24,252 nucleotides of DNA from Spirochaetales bacterium UBA4629. Its GTDB lineage: Bacteria; Spirochaetota; Spirochaetia; Sphaerochaetales; Sphaerochaetaceae. Both the position numbers and the translations under genes were made by a program. Shown piece after piece: positions 1 to 8,221 of this stretch. The notes beneath the pieces are model-generated. The model ran no database searches. It was not told where the DNA came from and worked only from the letters and a program-made list of their open reading frames with translations. Positions within the stretch are counted from its first letter, which is position 1. The number at the start of each line of letters is the position of its first letter. The stretch is from NCBI GenBank assembly GCA_002406055.1, contig DHMZ01000082.1, forward strand, positions 4,574 through 28,825, given 5' to 3'.

Positions 1-503
1 CCACCTGCAGCTCCGACCCATTCGTTTGTTTCTATATAATCTTCAATTTCCTTTTTTGAAAGAGAATGAAACTTAACAAGAGCACTATCACAAAAGATAA
101 AAAGTCCACTTTCAGGAATGAAGATGGCACAGCCTGTATATACCTTTTGTACCTTTCCGCTCAGCATAGAAAGAGTTAAAAATGCGTCATCTTTGTCTTT
201 TGGCTTTCCAAGTAAGAGGCCATCTATCTCTACAAGAGTATCGGCACTAATAGCAACTTGAGATGGATCAAATTCCTTTGAGTTTAGATAACATTCTATC
301 TTCTCTCTAGCATTCTTTTTCATTGCGTCTTCTGTCGTTAGTCCATCTGTTTTTTCGTCAGTAAGAGGAGAAAAGACAGAGACAGAAGAGCCCCCACACT
401 CTAAAAGCTTTTTTCTATTTGGAGAAGTAGAGCAAAGGACAAGAGTAGGGCAAAGGGATGAAAAGAGGAGTTGATCTGATGTTGGTTCTATAACTTTATT
501 CAT
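1..503 (-). CDS. maf: Maf-family nucleoside triphosphate pyrophosphatase (3' part missing, runs off left edge)
   Basis: The reading frame opens at an ATG at 503 and is still open at base 1, so the C-terminus is missing. About 167 residues are visible of a family that is usually near 190-200. Maf proteins hydrolyse non-canonical or modified nucleoside triphosphates to monophosphates and have been linked to septum inhibition. The N-terminal signature is LVLCSTSPNRKKLL (the family form is LASxSPRRxxLL). The catalytic-region motif SADTLVEIDGLLLGKP follows, then LSGKVQKVYTG, and the EWVGAAGG stretch lies at the edge. The start overlaps the stop of the upstream ABC-F gene by 8 bases (ATGAATAA), which suggests translational coupling. 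The usual second Arg of SPRR is Asn here. The family call is firm; the exact substrate class (dTTP/UTP or m7GTP type) cannot be read from this. Confidence 0.9.
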   Translation of the reverse strand, partial: MNKVIEPTSDQLLFSSLCPTLVLCSTSPNRKKLLECGGSSVSVFSPLTDEKTDGLTTEDAMKKNAREKIECYLNSKEFDPSQVAISADTLVEIDGLLLGKPKDKDDAFLTLSMLSGKVQKVYTGCAIFIPESGLFIFCDSALVKFHSLSKKEIEDYIETNEWVGAAG

Positions 504-2427
504 TTAATAAACTTTCCTTTTCTTCTTCCTTTTCAAGCCAAAGATTTTCAAGTCTATCTCTTTCTTCTTCTGCTTTCTTTTTTTCGTCTAATACTTTCTT
601 TATTTTGTCACTAAATGAGTAGACATCTTCTCTTGAGCTTTCCTCTTCTTTACTTTTTATGAGGGCTTCTACTTCTTCAATTCTCTCTGTTATCTTGTCC
701 ATTTCACGATTAAGAATGTTTATTCTATTCTTCTTCGCCTTCATCTCAGAATAAGAGGAAACTTCTTTCTTTTCCTTTTCGTTACTCTTATTTTCCTCTT
801 CTCTTTCTACCTTCCATTGAGCCTCCTTTTCTTCAAGCTTACGTTCAAAGTACTCATAGTCCCCATCAAAGAAGATTGGTCCATTATCTGAGATATAGAG
901 GATGCGAGTTGCAAGATTCTTAATAAAGTGCTTATCGTGAGAGACAAATACAACAGTCCCATCATATTTCTCGAGAGCCTCAAGAAGCATGTCTTTTGAA
1001 TTAATATCGAGATGGTTAGTTGGTTCATCTAATAAGAGAAGGTTAGATGGATGGATTAATATCTTTAGTAGCGCAAGGCGTGATTTTTCTCCTCCAGATA
1101 AAACTGAAACTTTCTTAAAAACATCATCATTGGAGAAAAGGAAAGCTCCCAAGAGGTTACGTAATCTTGGCTCATCTGAAACAGTTGAAACTCTCTGTAG
1201 TTCTTCTATTAAATTATTTGAATCAATAAGAGTAGACTCTGCTTCTTGGGCGTAATAGCCCTTAATTACGCCTTCTCCTTCTTTTACTTCTCCAGAATAC
1301 TCTTTATCTGCAGAGGCTAAAATTCTAAGTAGAGTAGACTTACCTTTACCATTACGGCCAGTAATGGCTAAGCGCTCACCTTTTTTTACTACAAATGAAA
1401 AGTCATGATAAATTATATTCTCGCCATAGCTTTTCGAGAGATTTTCGACTTTTAGTACGATATTACCTGAGTGAGGACAGGGTGGAAATGAAAAATGGAG
1501 TTTCTTTAAGTGTCCAGGAACCTCGATTAGCTCTTCCTTTTCTAATGCTTTTACTCTAGATTGTACTTGCTTAGCCTTTGTTGCTTTGTATCGAAAGCGT
1601 TCAATAAACTCTTCAGTTTTCTCTATCCTTTCTTGTTGTCTTTTCGCTTCTTTCTTTAGTGCTTCAATTTCTTCTTCTCTTTGTACTAAATACTTTGAAT
1701 AGTTTCCACTATAGCGTGTAAGCTTGCCATCAAAGAGTTCATATACTTCATTTACAAGGTAGTCTAGAAAGTCTTGGTCGTGTGATACAACCATGAGTCC
1801 ACCAGGAAAGCCTTTAAGGTAGCCTTCTAGCCATGTTAGGGCCTCGATATCGAGGTAGTTTGTAGGTTCATCAAGAAAGAGAAAATCTGGGTTTTCTACT
1901 AGAACTCTAGCTAGCGCTGCTCTCATTTGGTAGCCACCAGAGAATTCAGTGCTAGGACGAATAAAATCTGAAGTAGCAAAACCAAGGCCTAAAAGAATTG
2001 TCTCTATTCGAGTCTTTCTGTTGTAGTAGCCAGACGAAATCAATTCGTCATGTAACTCTCCAATTCTTTCAGCTGCAGCTAAAGCTGTCTTCTCGTCTCC
2101 ATTTGTCTTTTCTCCAAGTCTATCAATCTCTTCAACAATAGATTCAAATCTCTTGTAGCCTTCTTCTGCTATTTGGTAGATAGTCTTGTTTCCCAAATCG
2201 ACATTTGACTGAGCTAGATATGAAAAACGACAGTTTTTAGTTATGGAGAGTGAGATGCTATCTGGAGTAATAATACCTGTTAATGCTTTAAGGAGGGTTG
2301 TCTTTCCGCATCCATTTGCACCACATAGACAAGCTCGAGTTTTCTCATTCATGTTGAATGAGATGTCTTTTAATATTTCTCTATCTCCAAAAGATAGCTT
2401 TAGTTCTTGCACCTGTAAATTCTTCAT
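496..2427 (-). CDS. ABC-F family ATPase (ribosome-associated, non-transport)
   Basis: This 643-residue protein has two ABC ATPase domains and no membrane segment. Such proteins act in the cytoplasm on the ribosome, not in transport. Domain 1 has Walker A GANGCGKTT at 36-44, signature FSGGYQMR near 162 and Walker B with LDEPTNYLD near 185. The linker at about 277-297 (RFRYKATKAKQVQSRVKAL) is the basic, helical P-site-tRNA-interacting region typical of ABC-F. Domain 2 has Walker A GRNGKGKS at 357-364, then LSGGEKSRLALLKIL and LLLDEPTNHLD. The last roughly 100 residues are highly charged and predicted coiled coil, as in Uup/YdiF-type members. Known members ease stalled translation or protect from ribosome-targeting antibiotics; which applies here cannot be told. 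A GGTG about 6 bases before the ATG is a weak ribosome binding site. It forms a two-gene unit with maf. Confidence 0.93.
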   Translation of the reverse strand: MKNLQVQELKLSFGDREILKDISFNMNEKTRACLCGANGCGKTTLLKALTGIITPDSISLSITKNCRFSYLAQSNVDLGNKTIYQIAEEGYKRFESIVEEIDRLGEKTNGDEKTALAAAERIGELHDELISSGYYNRKTRIETILLGLGFATSDFIRPSTEFSGGYQMRAALARVLVENPDFLFLDEPTNYLDIEALTWLEGYLKGFPGGLMVVSHDQDFLDYLVNEVYELFDGKLTRYSGNYSKYLVQREEEIEALKKEAKRQQERIEKTEEFIERFRYKATKAKQVQSRVKALEKEELIEVPGHLKKLHFSFPPCPHSGNIVLKVENLSKSYGENIIYHDFSFVVKKGERLAITGRNGKGKSTLLRILASADKEYSGEVKEGEGVIKGYYAQEAESTLIDSNNLIEELQRVSTVSDEPRLRNLLGAFLFSNDDVFKKVSVLSGGEKSRLALLKILIHPSNLLLLDEPTNHLDINSKDMLLEALEKYDGTVVFVSHDKHFIKNLATRILYISDNGPIFFDGDYEYFERKLEEKEAQWKVEREEENKSNEKEKKEVSSYSEMKAKKNRINILNREMDKITERIEEVEALIKSKEEESSREDVYSFSDKIKKVLDEKKKAEEERDRLENLWLEKEEEKESLLNE

Positions 2428-2451
2428 TTTTTCACCATAGAAAGTTTAACG

Positions 2452-2478
2452 ATTCTAGATGAAGAGTGGAAGTAGCAA
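2452..2478 (-). promoter_or_regulatory. candidate promoter for the ABC-F/maf operon
   Basis: Read on the minus strand, TTGCTA (2473-2478) lies 15 bases from TAGAAT (2452-2457), a 5/6 match to the -10 consensus. It sits about 25 bases before the ABC-F start codon and back to back with the aroDE promoter. The spacer is shorter than ideal, so confidence is low. Confidence 0.35.
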
Positions 2479-2490
2479 TTATCTTTGAGG

Positions 2491-2519
2491 TTGAATGTAA
2501 TTTCTATTTGTTCTAAAAT
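2491..2519 (+). promoter_or_regulatory. sigma70-type promoter of aroDE
   Basis: TTGAAT (2491-2496), a 17-base spacer, then TAAAAT (2514-2519) form a good housekeeping promoter. Transcription would begin near 2526. The leader would then be only about 14 bases and would start just before the AAGGAG at 2528. The last base of the -10 falls in the TTG at 2519, which therefore cannot be a translated start on this transcript. Confidence 0.7.
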
Positions 2520-2527
2520 TGAAAGCC

Positions 2528-2533
2528 AAGGAG
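2528..2533 (+). promoter_or_regulatory. ribosome binding site that sets the aroDE start
   Basis: AAGGAG is followed by a 6-base spacer and GTG at 2540. It fixes the start at 2540 rather than at the upstream in-frame TTG at 2519, which has no comparable site before it and overlaps the promoter -10. Confidence 0.75.
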
Positions 2534-2539
2534 TTTAGA

Positions 2540-3988
2540 GTGATTTGCCTAACACTATCTGGACCGACCATAGAGCATAATCTTAAGGAAGTCAGAGATA
2601 ATAGACCGTATATAGATATTTGTGAACTGAGGTTGGATTTACTCTCTCTTGAGGAAGTGAAGAAGGCATATCGTTTTCCTTCTCTTGTTGATATTCCTGT
2701 TATTCTTACTTGTAGAAGAGTCCTTGATGGTGGTAAAGCCAAGGGACAAGAAAGAACAAGAAGAAACCTTTTAATATCTACACTAGAAAATGGTAATTTT
2801 AGCTATGTAGATATCGAAGATGATGTCAAAAAAACAGATGTTGAAGAGAAGGCTAGAGAGAAGGGTGTTAAGATAATTAGATCCTTTCATGATTTTGAAG
2901 GGGTACCGGAAGATATTTTCTCCCACATTTTGTCTCTATCTAAGCGTGGCGATATTGCAAAGATTGCTGTAACTCCTCGTTCTACAAGTGACATTATTAC
3001 GCTCTTTAGAATTAATAACGAACTAAGGGATGTTCCTAAGATTGTTATAGGTATGGGAGAATGGGGCGTTTGTACTAGAATTCTCTATAAAAAAATGGGT
3101 TCTATTTTAACCTTTGGTTGCTCTGTTAAAGCGATTGCTCCAGGAATGATTAGCGTCAAGTCTTTAAAAGAGCTATATAGAGCAGATAGGGTTGATGATA
3201 GAACAGGTATATATGGCGTTGTTGGAAATCCTGTAGGTCATTCTCTATCTCCTATGATACATAACCCAGGCTTCCATAGAATAAACTACAATGCGATTTA
3301 TGTTCCATTTTTAGCTGAGTCAATTAGATCCTTCTTAATGCTCGCTGAGCTTTTAAGAATGAGAGGTTTCTCTGTCACTGTTCCTTTTAAAGTTGATATA
3401 GTGAAATACCTTGGTAACATTACTCGTGAAGTAAAGCAAATTGGTTCATGTAATACTGTTATTAGAGTCCCTAATATGTGGAAGGGAACCAATACAGATT
3501 ACTATGGATTCTTAGCTCCAATTGAAAATGACTTAGATAACGGAAAGATTAAGACAGCGCTTGTACTTGGCGCAGGTGGTGCTGCTGATGCAATTTGTTG
3601 GGCATTAACTAATAGAGGTGTTAAGGTTACTATTCTTAATAGAACTGTAGAAAAGGCCCATGACTTAGCAAGAAAAAGCAATTCTCAATATGATAGTCTT
3701 GAAAATGCTAAGAAATATGAAGGTTGGGCAGATTTAATCGTACAAACAACCAAGGTTGGTCTAAATAGCGAAAAAGATAATCCTATTCCTAACTTCTCTT
3801 TTACAGGAAAAGAAATTGTTTATGATATCATCTATGAACCAAGATATACTGCTCTTTTAAAGGAAGCTGAGAAAAAGGGATGCTCGCTACGTTTTGGACT
3901 TGATATGCTCTTCTCTCAAGGAAAACTACAGTTTGAGGCATTTACAGGCTATCACTATCCAAAGGATTTAAATCCTTTTCAAGAATAA
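2540..3988 (+). CDS. aroDE: Bifunctional 3-dehydroquinate dehydratase (type I) / shikimate dehydrogenase
   Basis: A fused enzyme catalysing two consecutive steps of the shikimate pathway: dehydration of 3-dehydroquinate, then NADPH-dependent reduction of dehydroshikimate to shikimate. With the GTG start at 2540 it has 482 residues. Residues 1 to about 215 are a type I dehydratase: His117 in SFHDF and the Schiff-base Lys141 in AKIAVTPRS are present, with MGEWGVCTRIL after them. From about 219 the dehydrogenase begins (GIYGVVGNPVGHSLSP). It has catalytic Lys284 in VTVPFK, Asp320 in GTNTDYYGF, the Rossmann loop LGAGGAA, the NADP-type NRTVEKA and GLDMLFSQGKLQFEAF. I recall the same fusion order from chlamydiae and plants. 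The start ICLTLSGP after the initiator resembles chlamydial proteins, supporting the short form. It is transcribed alone and overlaps the convergent gene by 47 bases. Confidence 0.93.
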   Translation: MICLTLSGPTIEHNLKEVRDNRPYIDICELRLDLLSLEEVKKAYRFPSLVDIPVILTCRRVLDGGKAKGQERTRRNLLISTLENGNFSYVDIEDDVKKTDVEEKAREKGVKIIRSFHDFEGVPEDIFSHILSLSKRGDIAKIAVTPRSTSDIITLFRINNELRDVPKIVIGMGEWGVCTRILYKKMGSILTFGCSVKAIAPGMISVKSLKELYRADRVDDRTGIYGVVGNPVGHSLSPMIHNPGFHRINYNAIYVPFLAESIRSFLMLAELLRMRGFSVTVPFKVDIVKYLGNITREVKQIGSCNTVIRVPNMWKGTNTDYYGFLAPIENDLDNGKIKTALVLGAGGAADAICWALTNRGVKVTILNRTVEKAHDLARKSNSQYDSLENAKKYEGWADLIVQTTKVGLNSEKDNPIPNFSFTGKEIVYDIIYEPRYTALLKEAEKKGCSLRFGLDMLFSQGKLQFEAFTGYHYPKDLNPFQE

Positions 3989-5504
3989 CGCTGTCGCAAA
4001 TGCCAATGCTCCATATTCTTGATATCAAGCACTCTCCACTATCTGTGTAGAGTGTGTCGTCGACAATTCTATTTGGTTTTACAAAGTAGTAGTTTAAAGC
4101 GATGTCAACAATAACAAGAGAAGAGGAAGAAAGAATTGCCTTTTCTGCTTCTTTTTTCTTTTTTGTGTAGTCTAGGCCATCAATTAGTGTATATGAGATA
4201 GGGTAAGAGAAAGATAAGTTAAATAAAACAAGTCTTCTCTCTAATTCATTCTTTGTTTTAGAAAGGAGAGCGTTAAATTCTTCCTCGCAAAATGGTACTT
4301 CTCTCCTTTCTGGTAAAGGATAGACTGGGGGGATAGGAGAGAGCGTTACTTCCTCTCTTTCCTTAGAAAACTTATTTCCTTTTGTTGAGGGAAGCATTTC
4401 AATACCATAAGATGAAAGTGCTTTACGCCATTTCTTTTCGCCTTCGCTTTTCATTATGTAGTAGCCCGGAAGTGGCGATTGAATAACATATTCTAAAATG
4501 TCTGGAAGAGAAAAGAGGGGAATATAACGCTGAGAGACAGTCAAAAGAGTACAATTAGTAATCTCTATTGCTTTGTATTCATCAACCCAGTCACTAATTC
4601 TACTAATAACGGTAGTATTAATTGGGAATATGGCGATGCTTTCTAAATACGAGATGATTTCGTCTTTGGTGTAATTGTTATCTAAGGCTCTCTTTATAGA
4701 AGACTTGGTTATTAGCCATTCTCTAATGCTTTCCATTCTTATAGGAGAGGCAAAAAAGAAGATCCTGCTATCATTAAAGATAGAGTAAGTGATTGAAAAA
4801 TCTGAGCCCACTACAGCTTTATCTTCCTTCTTTTCTTCTAGAATAGTGCTAGTTAATGCATTATCCTTTTGTGTAAGAAGAAAGCATTTTATTAAGATAT
4901 CCCAATTAAGACGAAGAGAAGTAAGAAAGAAGATTTCGTCTTCGACTCTCTTCCAATCATTAATTGATAATGAGTTTATGTAGCGCACTAGAGATAGCGC
5001 TTTTTTTACACTAACTAGATCGCTATCGAGGAGAGGTGAAAGAAGATATGTAACTCGATCTATTGTTTCTAAGTCCATGAACTCTTTTATCACATTTGTC
5101 TTAGCTCTATATTTATCATCTTCAATGTACAAAACATTAATCTTTACAAGCGAAGAAAGAATTAGGTTGATAAAATAACTGAGCTCTTTCTCATCATATG
5201 ACGGAAACAATGTTGATAGGTTAGGGTAGTTAGTACTTTTTTTGTATTGTAGTTCATCGTCTAAAACAAGAGTAAAGATGTAAGAGAAAATTGATGAAGG
5301 AAAATACTCTCGTCTCTCTTCCCCTTTTCCATAGAATGGGTAGAAAGAGAATACTTTTTTACCATCATCTGTAAGTTCAATTCTTTCATCAATTAGCCCG
5401 AGCTTTTTTAAATAGCTAATATCTCCATCCTTATGGAAGAATGAATAGCGAAGCTTTTCAGATGTTTTTGGTGTAATTAAAGAAAGCTTACTCTTCTTGC
5501 TCAT
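3942..5504 (-). CDS. Helicase-associated protein with XPB N-terminal-like domain, partner of the adjacent XPB helicase
   Basis: This 520-residue cytoplasmic protein has no helicase motor motifs (no Walker A or DExH). Residues roughly 1-225 are helical and unrecognised. Residues about 228-330 run from VVGSDFSITYSIF through KDEIISYLESIAIFPIN to ISDWVDEYKAIEI. They follow the same pattern as the N-terminal domain of the neighbouring XPB (VQSDRTMLLDV, EKDIISALKKWSKYEID, ISDTSSRYGLIEM), and LPGYYIMKSEGEKKWRKAL follows. That is the Helicase_C_3/XPB-N type of domain. The last roughly 140 residues are unrecognised. The gene begins one base after the XPB stop, so the two are almost certainly co-translated. 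From memory, mycobacterial XPB also sits beside a protein of this type. A role as XPB regulator or subunit is inferred. Its 3' end overlaps aroDE by 47 bases. Confidence 0.7.
   Translation of the reverse strand: MSKKSKLSLITPKTSEKLRYSFFHKDGDISYLKKLGLIDERIELTDDGKKVFSFYPFYGKGEERREYFPSSIFSYIFTLVLDDELQYKKSTNYPNLSTLFPSYDEKELSYFINLILSSLVKINVLYIEDDKYRAKTNVIKEFMDLETIDRVTYLLSPLLDSDLVSVKKALSLVRYINSLSINDWKRVEDEIFFLTSLRLNWDILIKCFLLTQKDNALTSTILEEKKEDKAVVGSDFSITYSIFNDSRIFFFASPIRMESIREWLITKSSIKRALDNNYTKDEIISYLESIAIFPINTTVISRISDWVDEYKAIEITNCTLLTVSQRYIPLFSLPDILEYVIQSPLPGYYIMKSEGEKKWRKALSSYGIEMLPSTKGNKFSKEREEVTLSPIPPVYPLPERREVPFCEEEFNALLSKTKNELERRLVLFNLSFSYPISYTLIDGLDYTKKKKEAEKAILSSSSLVIVDIALNYYFVKPNRIVDDTLYTDSGECLISRIWSIGICDSVILEKDLNPLDSDSL
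3961..3978. repeat. 18-bp perfect palindrome inside the aroDE / helicase-partner overlap
   Basis: AAAGGATTT is followed directly by its reverse complement AAATCCTTT. The palindrome lies in coding sequence of both convergent genes and is in codon register on both strands, so each protein reads KDLNP there. As a hairpin it would be about 7 bp with a TTAA loop and no clean T-tract on either side, so it is at best a weak bidirectional terminator. Confidence 0.75.
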
Positions 5505-5505
5505 C

Positions 5506-7158
5506 TTAGCCTCTTTTCTCTATGGTGTAGCTGTAGCCCTGCTCAGAGAGGAATTTCTGTCTATTTAATGCAGCATTTTCTTCTACGGAATACTCTGTAA
5601 TTATAGTATAAAAGTGGCTTGCTTTTTCCTTTGGCCTAAGTATTCTTCCTAGTCTCTGGGCCTCTTCCTGCCTACTGCCAAATGTTCCAGATACTTGTAT
5701 AAGAACATTGGCATCAGGAAGATCTATTGCATAGTTAGCAACCTTACTAACAATGAGTGTTTTTATCTCTCCATTACGAAACTTATTATATAGTTCGTCT
5801 CTTGTTTTATTGGACGTACTGCCGGTAATTAAAGGATAGTCAAAGCGCTTTTTTAAGTATTGTAACTGATCCAAGTATTGGCCAATTATAATTACTTTAT
5901 CGTCTTTATGCTCTTCTAGTAATTTTTCAACAACCGCCATTTTGTTTTTGTTTTGCGATGCAATTTTAAACTTGTCGATACGAGAAGAGAGTGCGTATTC
6001 TGTCTCTTCTTCCTTATCTAAGCTAACTCGAATTTCATGACAGTAAGCTTTAGCAATAAAGCCGATTTTCTCTAATTCAGACCAAGGAATATCTATTCTC
6101 TTCGGCCCTACAAGTGAGAAAACCTCTTCTTCTTTGTGGTCCTCTCTAACTAGCGTTGCTGTAAGGCCCAGTCTTTTTATTGATTGGAATTCCGCTGTTA
6201 TCCTGAAAATAGGGGCAGGAAGCATATGGACTTCATCGTAAATAGTGAGTCCCCAATTATTCTCTCTAAAAATATTGAAGTGAGGATATATTTTTTCGTC
6301 GCTCTTTTCGTCTGGACTTTTAACCGAATAGGTTAAAACTTGATAGGTACAAATTGTTATATCTTTTATCTCTTTTTCGCTACCTGTGTATTCGCCAATA
6401 TCTTCTCTTTTGATGTTGGTTTTTTCTGTTATCTCTCTGATCCATTGATGAACAGATGTAACATTAGGGCAAAGAATAAGAGTCTTTGTCTTCTCTTTTG
6501 CCATAACCATTAGGCCAACAATAGTCTTACCACTGCCACAAGGAAGGACGACGGTGCCATAAGAGCCCCCGTCAACAAAGGCCTTTAGTGCATCGTTTTG
6601 GTATGGCCTGATAGACAAACTCTCATTTAGTTTTATGTCGACAAAGTCACTTTGCTTTAATGGAATAGAATCAACAACTGGGTAGCCTAGCTTTATAAGA
6701 AGCACCTTAATTGTTCCTCTATTCAATTTATCGAATGTAAAGCAGTCTTCTTTATCTGAAGATGAAAGAAGAGGTGAAAGCGTCTTATCTTTTTTTAATA
6801 AAATAGCAACACTATGATTCTTTACTTTTAAAAGGTATGACTTATCATCATTTTCCTTCATTTCAATTAGGCCATAGCGCGATGATGTGTCGCTAATGAA
6901 GAATAGAACTCTTTCATCTATTTCATATTTAGACCATTTTTTTAATGCGCTAATGATATCTTTTTCCGTCTTTCCTGAAGATATTGCATTCCAAATTGAA
7001 AGAGGCGTAAGGCTATATGTGTGTATATGTTCAGGGCTCTTAATCAAAGATGAGAAAGCAATAATATCTTTTCTGCATTCGTCAAATGATGGCGAATGGA
7101 CATCAAGTAGCATTGTCCTATCACTTTGAACCATTAATGGTCTATCGTAATTATTCAT
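5506..7158 (-). CDS. XPB/ERCC3-type superfamily 2 DNA helicase
   Basis: A 550-residue ATP-dependent DNA translocase/helicase of the XPB (Rad25) family, known in eukaryotic TFIIH, archaea and scattered bacteria including treponemes and mycobacteria. An XPB-type N-terminal domain covers about 8-105 (PLMVQSDRTMLLDV to SRYGLIEM). The motor follows: Walker A LPCGSGKT near 206, the Walker B box DEVHML near 307, and LTATLVRED near 337. This last contains the Arg-Glu-Asp motif diagnostic for XPB. Motifs V-VI are SKVANYAIDLPDANVLIQVS and EEAQRLGRILRPK. The ATG overlaps the aroC stop by 8 bases (ATGAATAA), so it is translationally coupled to aroC; a gene for its likely partner follows one base downstream. 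DNA repair or transcription-linked duplex opening is expected from the family; the bacterial role is poorly defined. Confidence 0.93.
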   Translation of the reverse strand: MNNYDRPLMVQSDRTMLLDVHSPSFDECRKDIIAFSSLIKSPEHIHTYSLTPLSIWNAISSGKTEKDIISALKKWSKYEIDERVLFFISDTSSRYGLIEMKENDDKSYLLKVKNHSVAILLKKDKTLSPLLSSSDKEDCFTFDKLNRGTIKVLLIKLGYPVVDSIPLKQSDFVDIKLNESLSIRPYQNDALKAFVDGGSYGTVVLPCGSGKTIVGLMVMAKEKTKTLILCPNVTSVHQWIREITEKTNIKREDIGEYTGSEKEIKDITICTYQVLTYSVKSPDEKSDEKIYPHFNIFRENNWGLTIYDEVHMLPAPIFRITAEFQSIKRLGLTATLVREDHKEEEVFSLVGPKRIDIPWSELEKIGFIAKAYCHEIRVSLDKEEETEYALSSRIDKFKIASQNKNKMAVVEKLLEEHKDDKVIIIGQYLDQLQYLKKRFDYPLITGSTSNKTRDELYNKFRNGEIKTLIVSKVANYAIDLPDANVLIQVSGTFGSRQEEAQRLGRILRPKEKASHFYTIITEYSVEENAALNRQKFLSEQGYSYTIEKRG

Positions 7159-8221
7159 GTTGGTAGCTTTTCCATATAAGAAGTGAGTCTAGTATTACAG
7201 AAGCACTCATTGCTTCAACAACAACTGTTGCTCTTGGACCAATAACTGGATCATGGCGTCCTGTAACAATTAGCTCTTCTTCTTCCATTCTATCGTTAAT
7301 AGTATGTTGAGGAAGGCTAATTGAAGGGGTTGGCTTAAAGAAGACTGTAAAGTCTACATCTGCTCCATTCGATATGCCACCTAAGATTCCACCACAATTA
7401 TTAGTCTTAAAGTACGGTTTTCCATTTTTTATAAAGATCTCATCGTTGTTTTCGCTTCCTCTTTTTTTAGAGCTATTGAAGCCTGAGCCTAGAGAAAAAC
7501 CCTTAACTGCACCAAGAGAGAAAGCCGCATGTGCAAGAATGGCATCTAGCTTATCGAAGGTAGGCTCTCCAAGTCCAACAGGGAGACCTGAAATAACACA
7601 CCTTACTGTTGAACCTATACTATCACCAGCTTTTCTAACTTCCTCCACTTTTGCCTCCATTAGTGTTTTTTGCTTGCATTCAGGAGCAAATAGAGGAGGA
7701 GCAAAAGGTGGCTTAAACTCATAGTCAGTAGCTTCAATTTCACCGATAGATGATACACAAGAATTAATTGAAATGTTGTATTTTTTCAGTACCATCATAG
7801 CAAAGGCGCCAGCAATAACTCTAGCGAGAGTCTCTCTGCCACTACTGCGTCCGCCTCCTCGGTAATCACGGTTTACATATTTAGCCCAATATGTATAGTC
7901 AGCATGACCTGGCCTGAAAGAGTGCTCTAAATTAGAGTAGTCTTTGCTTCTTTGATCTGTATTGAATACAACAACACATATAGGAGCGCCAGTTGAATGG
8001 TCATTAAATACGCCAGAGAGGATTTTGTATTCGTCTTTTTCTTGGCGCTGTGTTGTTGCCTTACTTTGCCCGGGGCGTCGACGTGCCAAAAACTCGCTAA
8101 TAAGGCTGTAATCAATCTTAACATTTGATGGAAAACCATCTATGACAACGCCTAGTGCTTCTCCATGTGATTCGCCAAAAGTTGTAAATGAGAATAAACG
8201 ACCAAAGCTATTATTAGACAT
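7151..8221 (-). CDS. aroC: Chorismate synthase
   Basis: Chorismate synthase removes phosphate from EPSP to form chorismate, the last step of the shikimate route, and needs reduced FMN. The 356-residue length is normal. Family signatures are all present: FTTFGESHGEALG near the start, FLARRRPGQ, HSFRPGHADYTYWAKY, RGGGRSSGRET and NNCGGILGGISNG. Two in-frame ATGs compete. The one at 8221 lies 7 bases after AAGGAG, while the one at 8227 is only 1 base from it, so 8221 is chosen. This gives an 8-base overlap with the aroK stop (ATGTCTAA). It is the third gene of a five-gene minus-strand operon. Confidence 0.96.
   Translation of the reverse strand: MSNNSFGRLFSFTTFGESHGEALGVVIDGFPSNVKIDYSLISEFLARRRPGQSKATTQRQEKDEYKILSGVFNDHSTGAPICVVVFNTDQRSKDYSNLEHSFRPGHADYTYWAKYVNRDYRGGGRSSGRETLARVIAGAFAMMVLKKYNISINSCVSSIGEIEATDYEFKPPFAPPLFAPECKQKTLMEAKVEEVRKAGDSIGSTVRCVISGLPVGLGEPTFDKLDAILAHAAFSLGAVKGFSLGSGFNSSKKRGSENNDEIFIKNGKPYFKTNNCGGILGGISNGADVDFTVFFKPTPSISLPQHTINDRMEEEELIVTGRHDPVIGPRATVVVEAMSASVILDSLLIWKSYQHE

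Noticed and set aside
2519..2539. Longer aroDE start at TTG 2519
   Set aside because: It overlaps a likely -10 box and lacks a ribosome site, while AAGGAG is well placed for GTG 2540.
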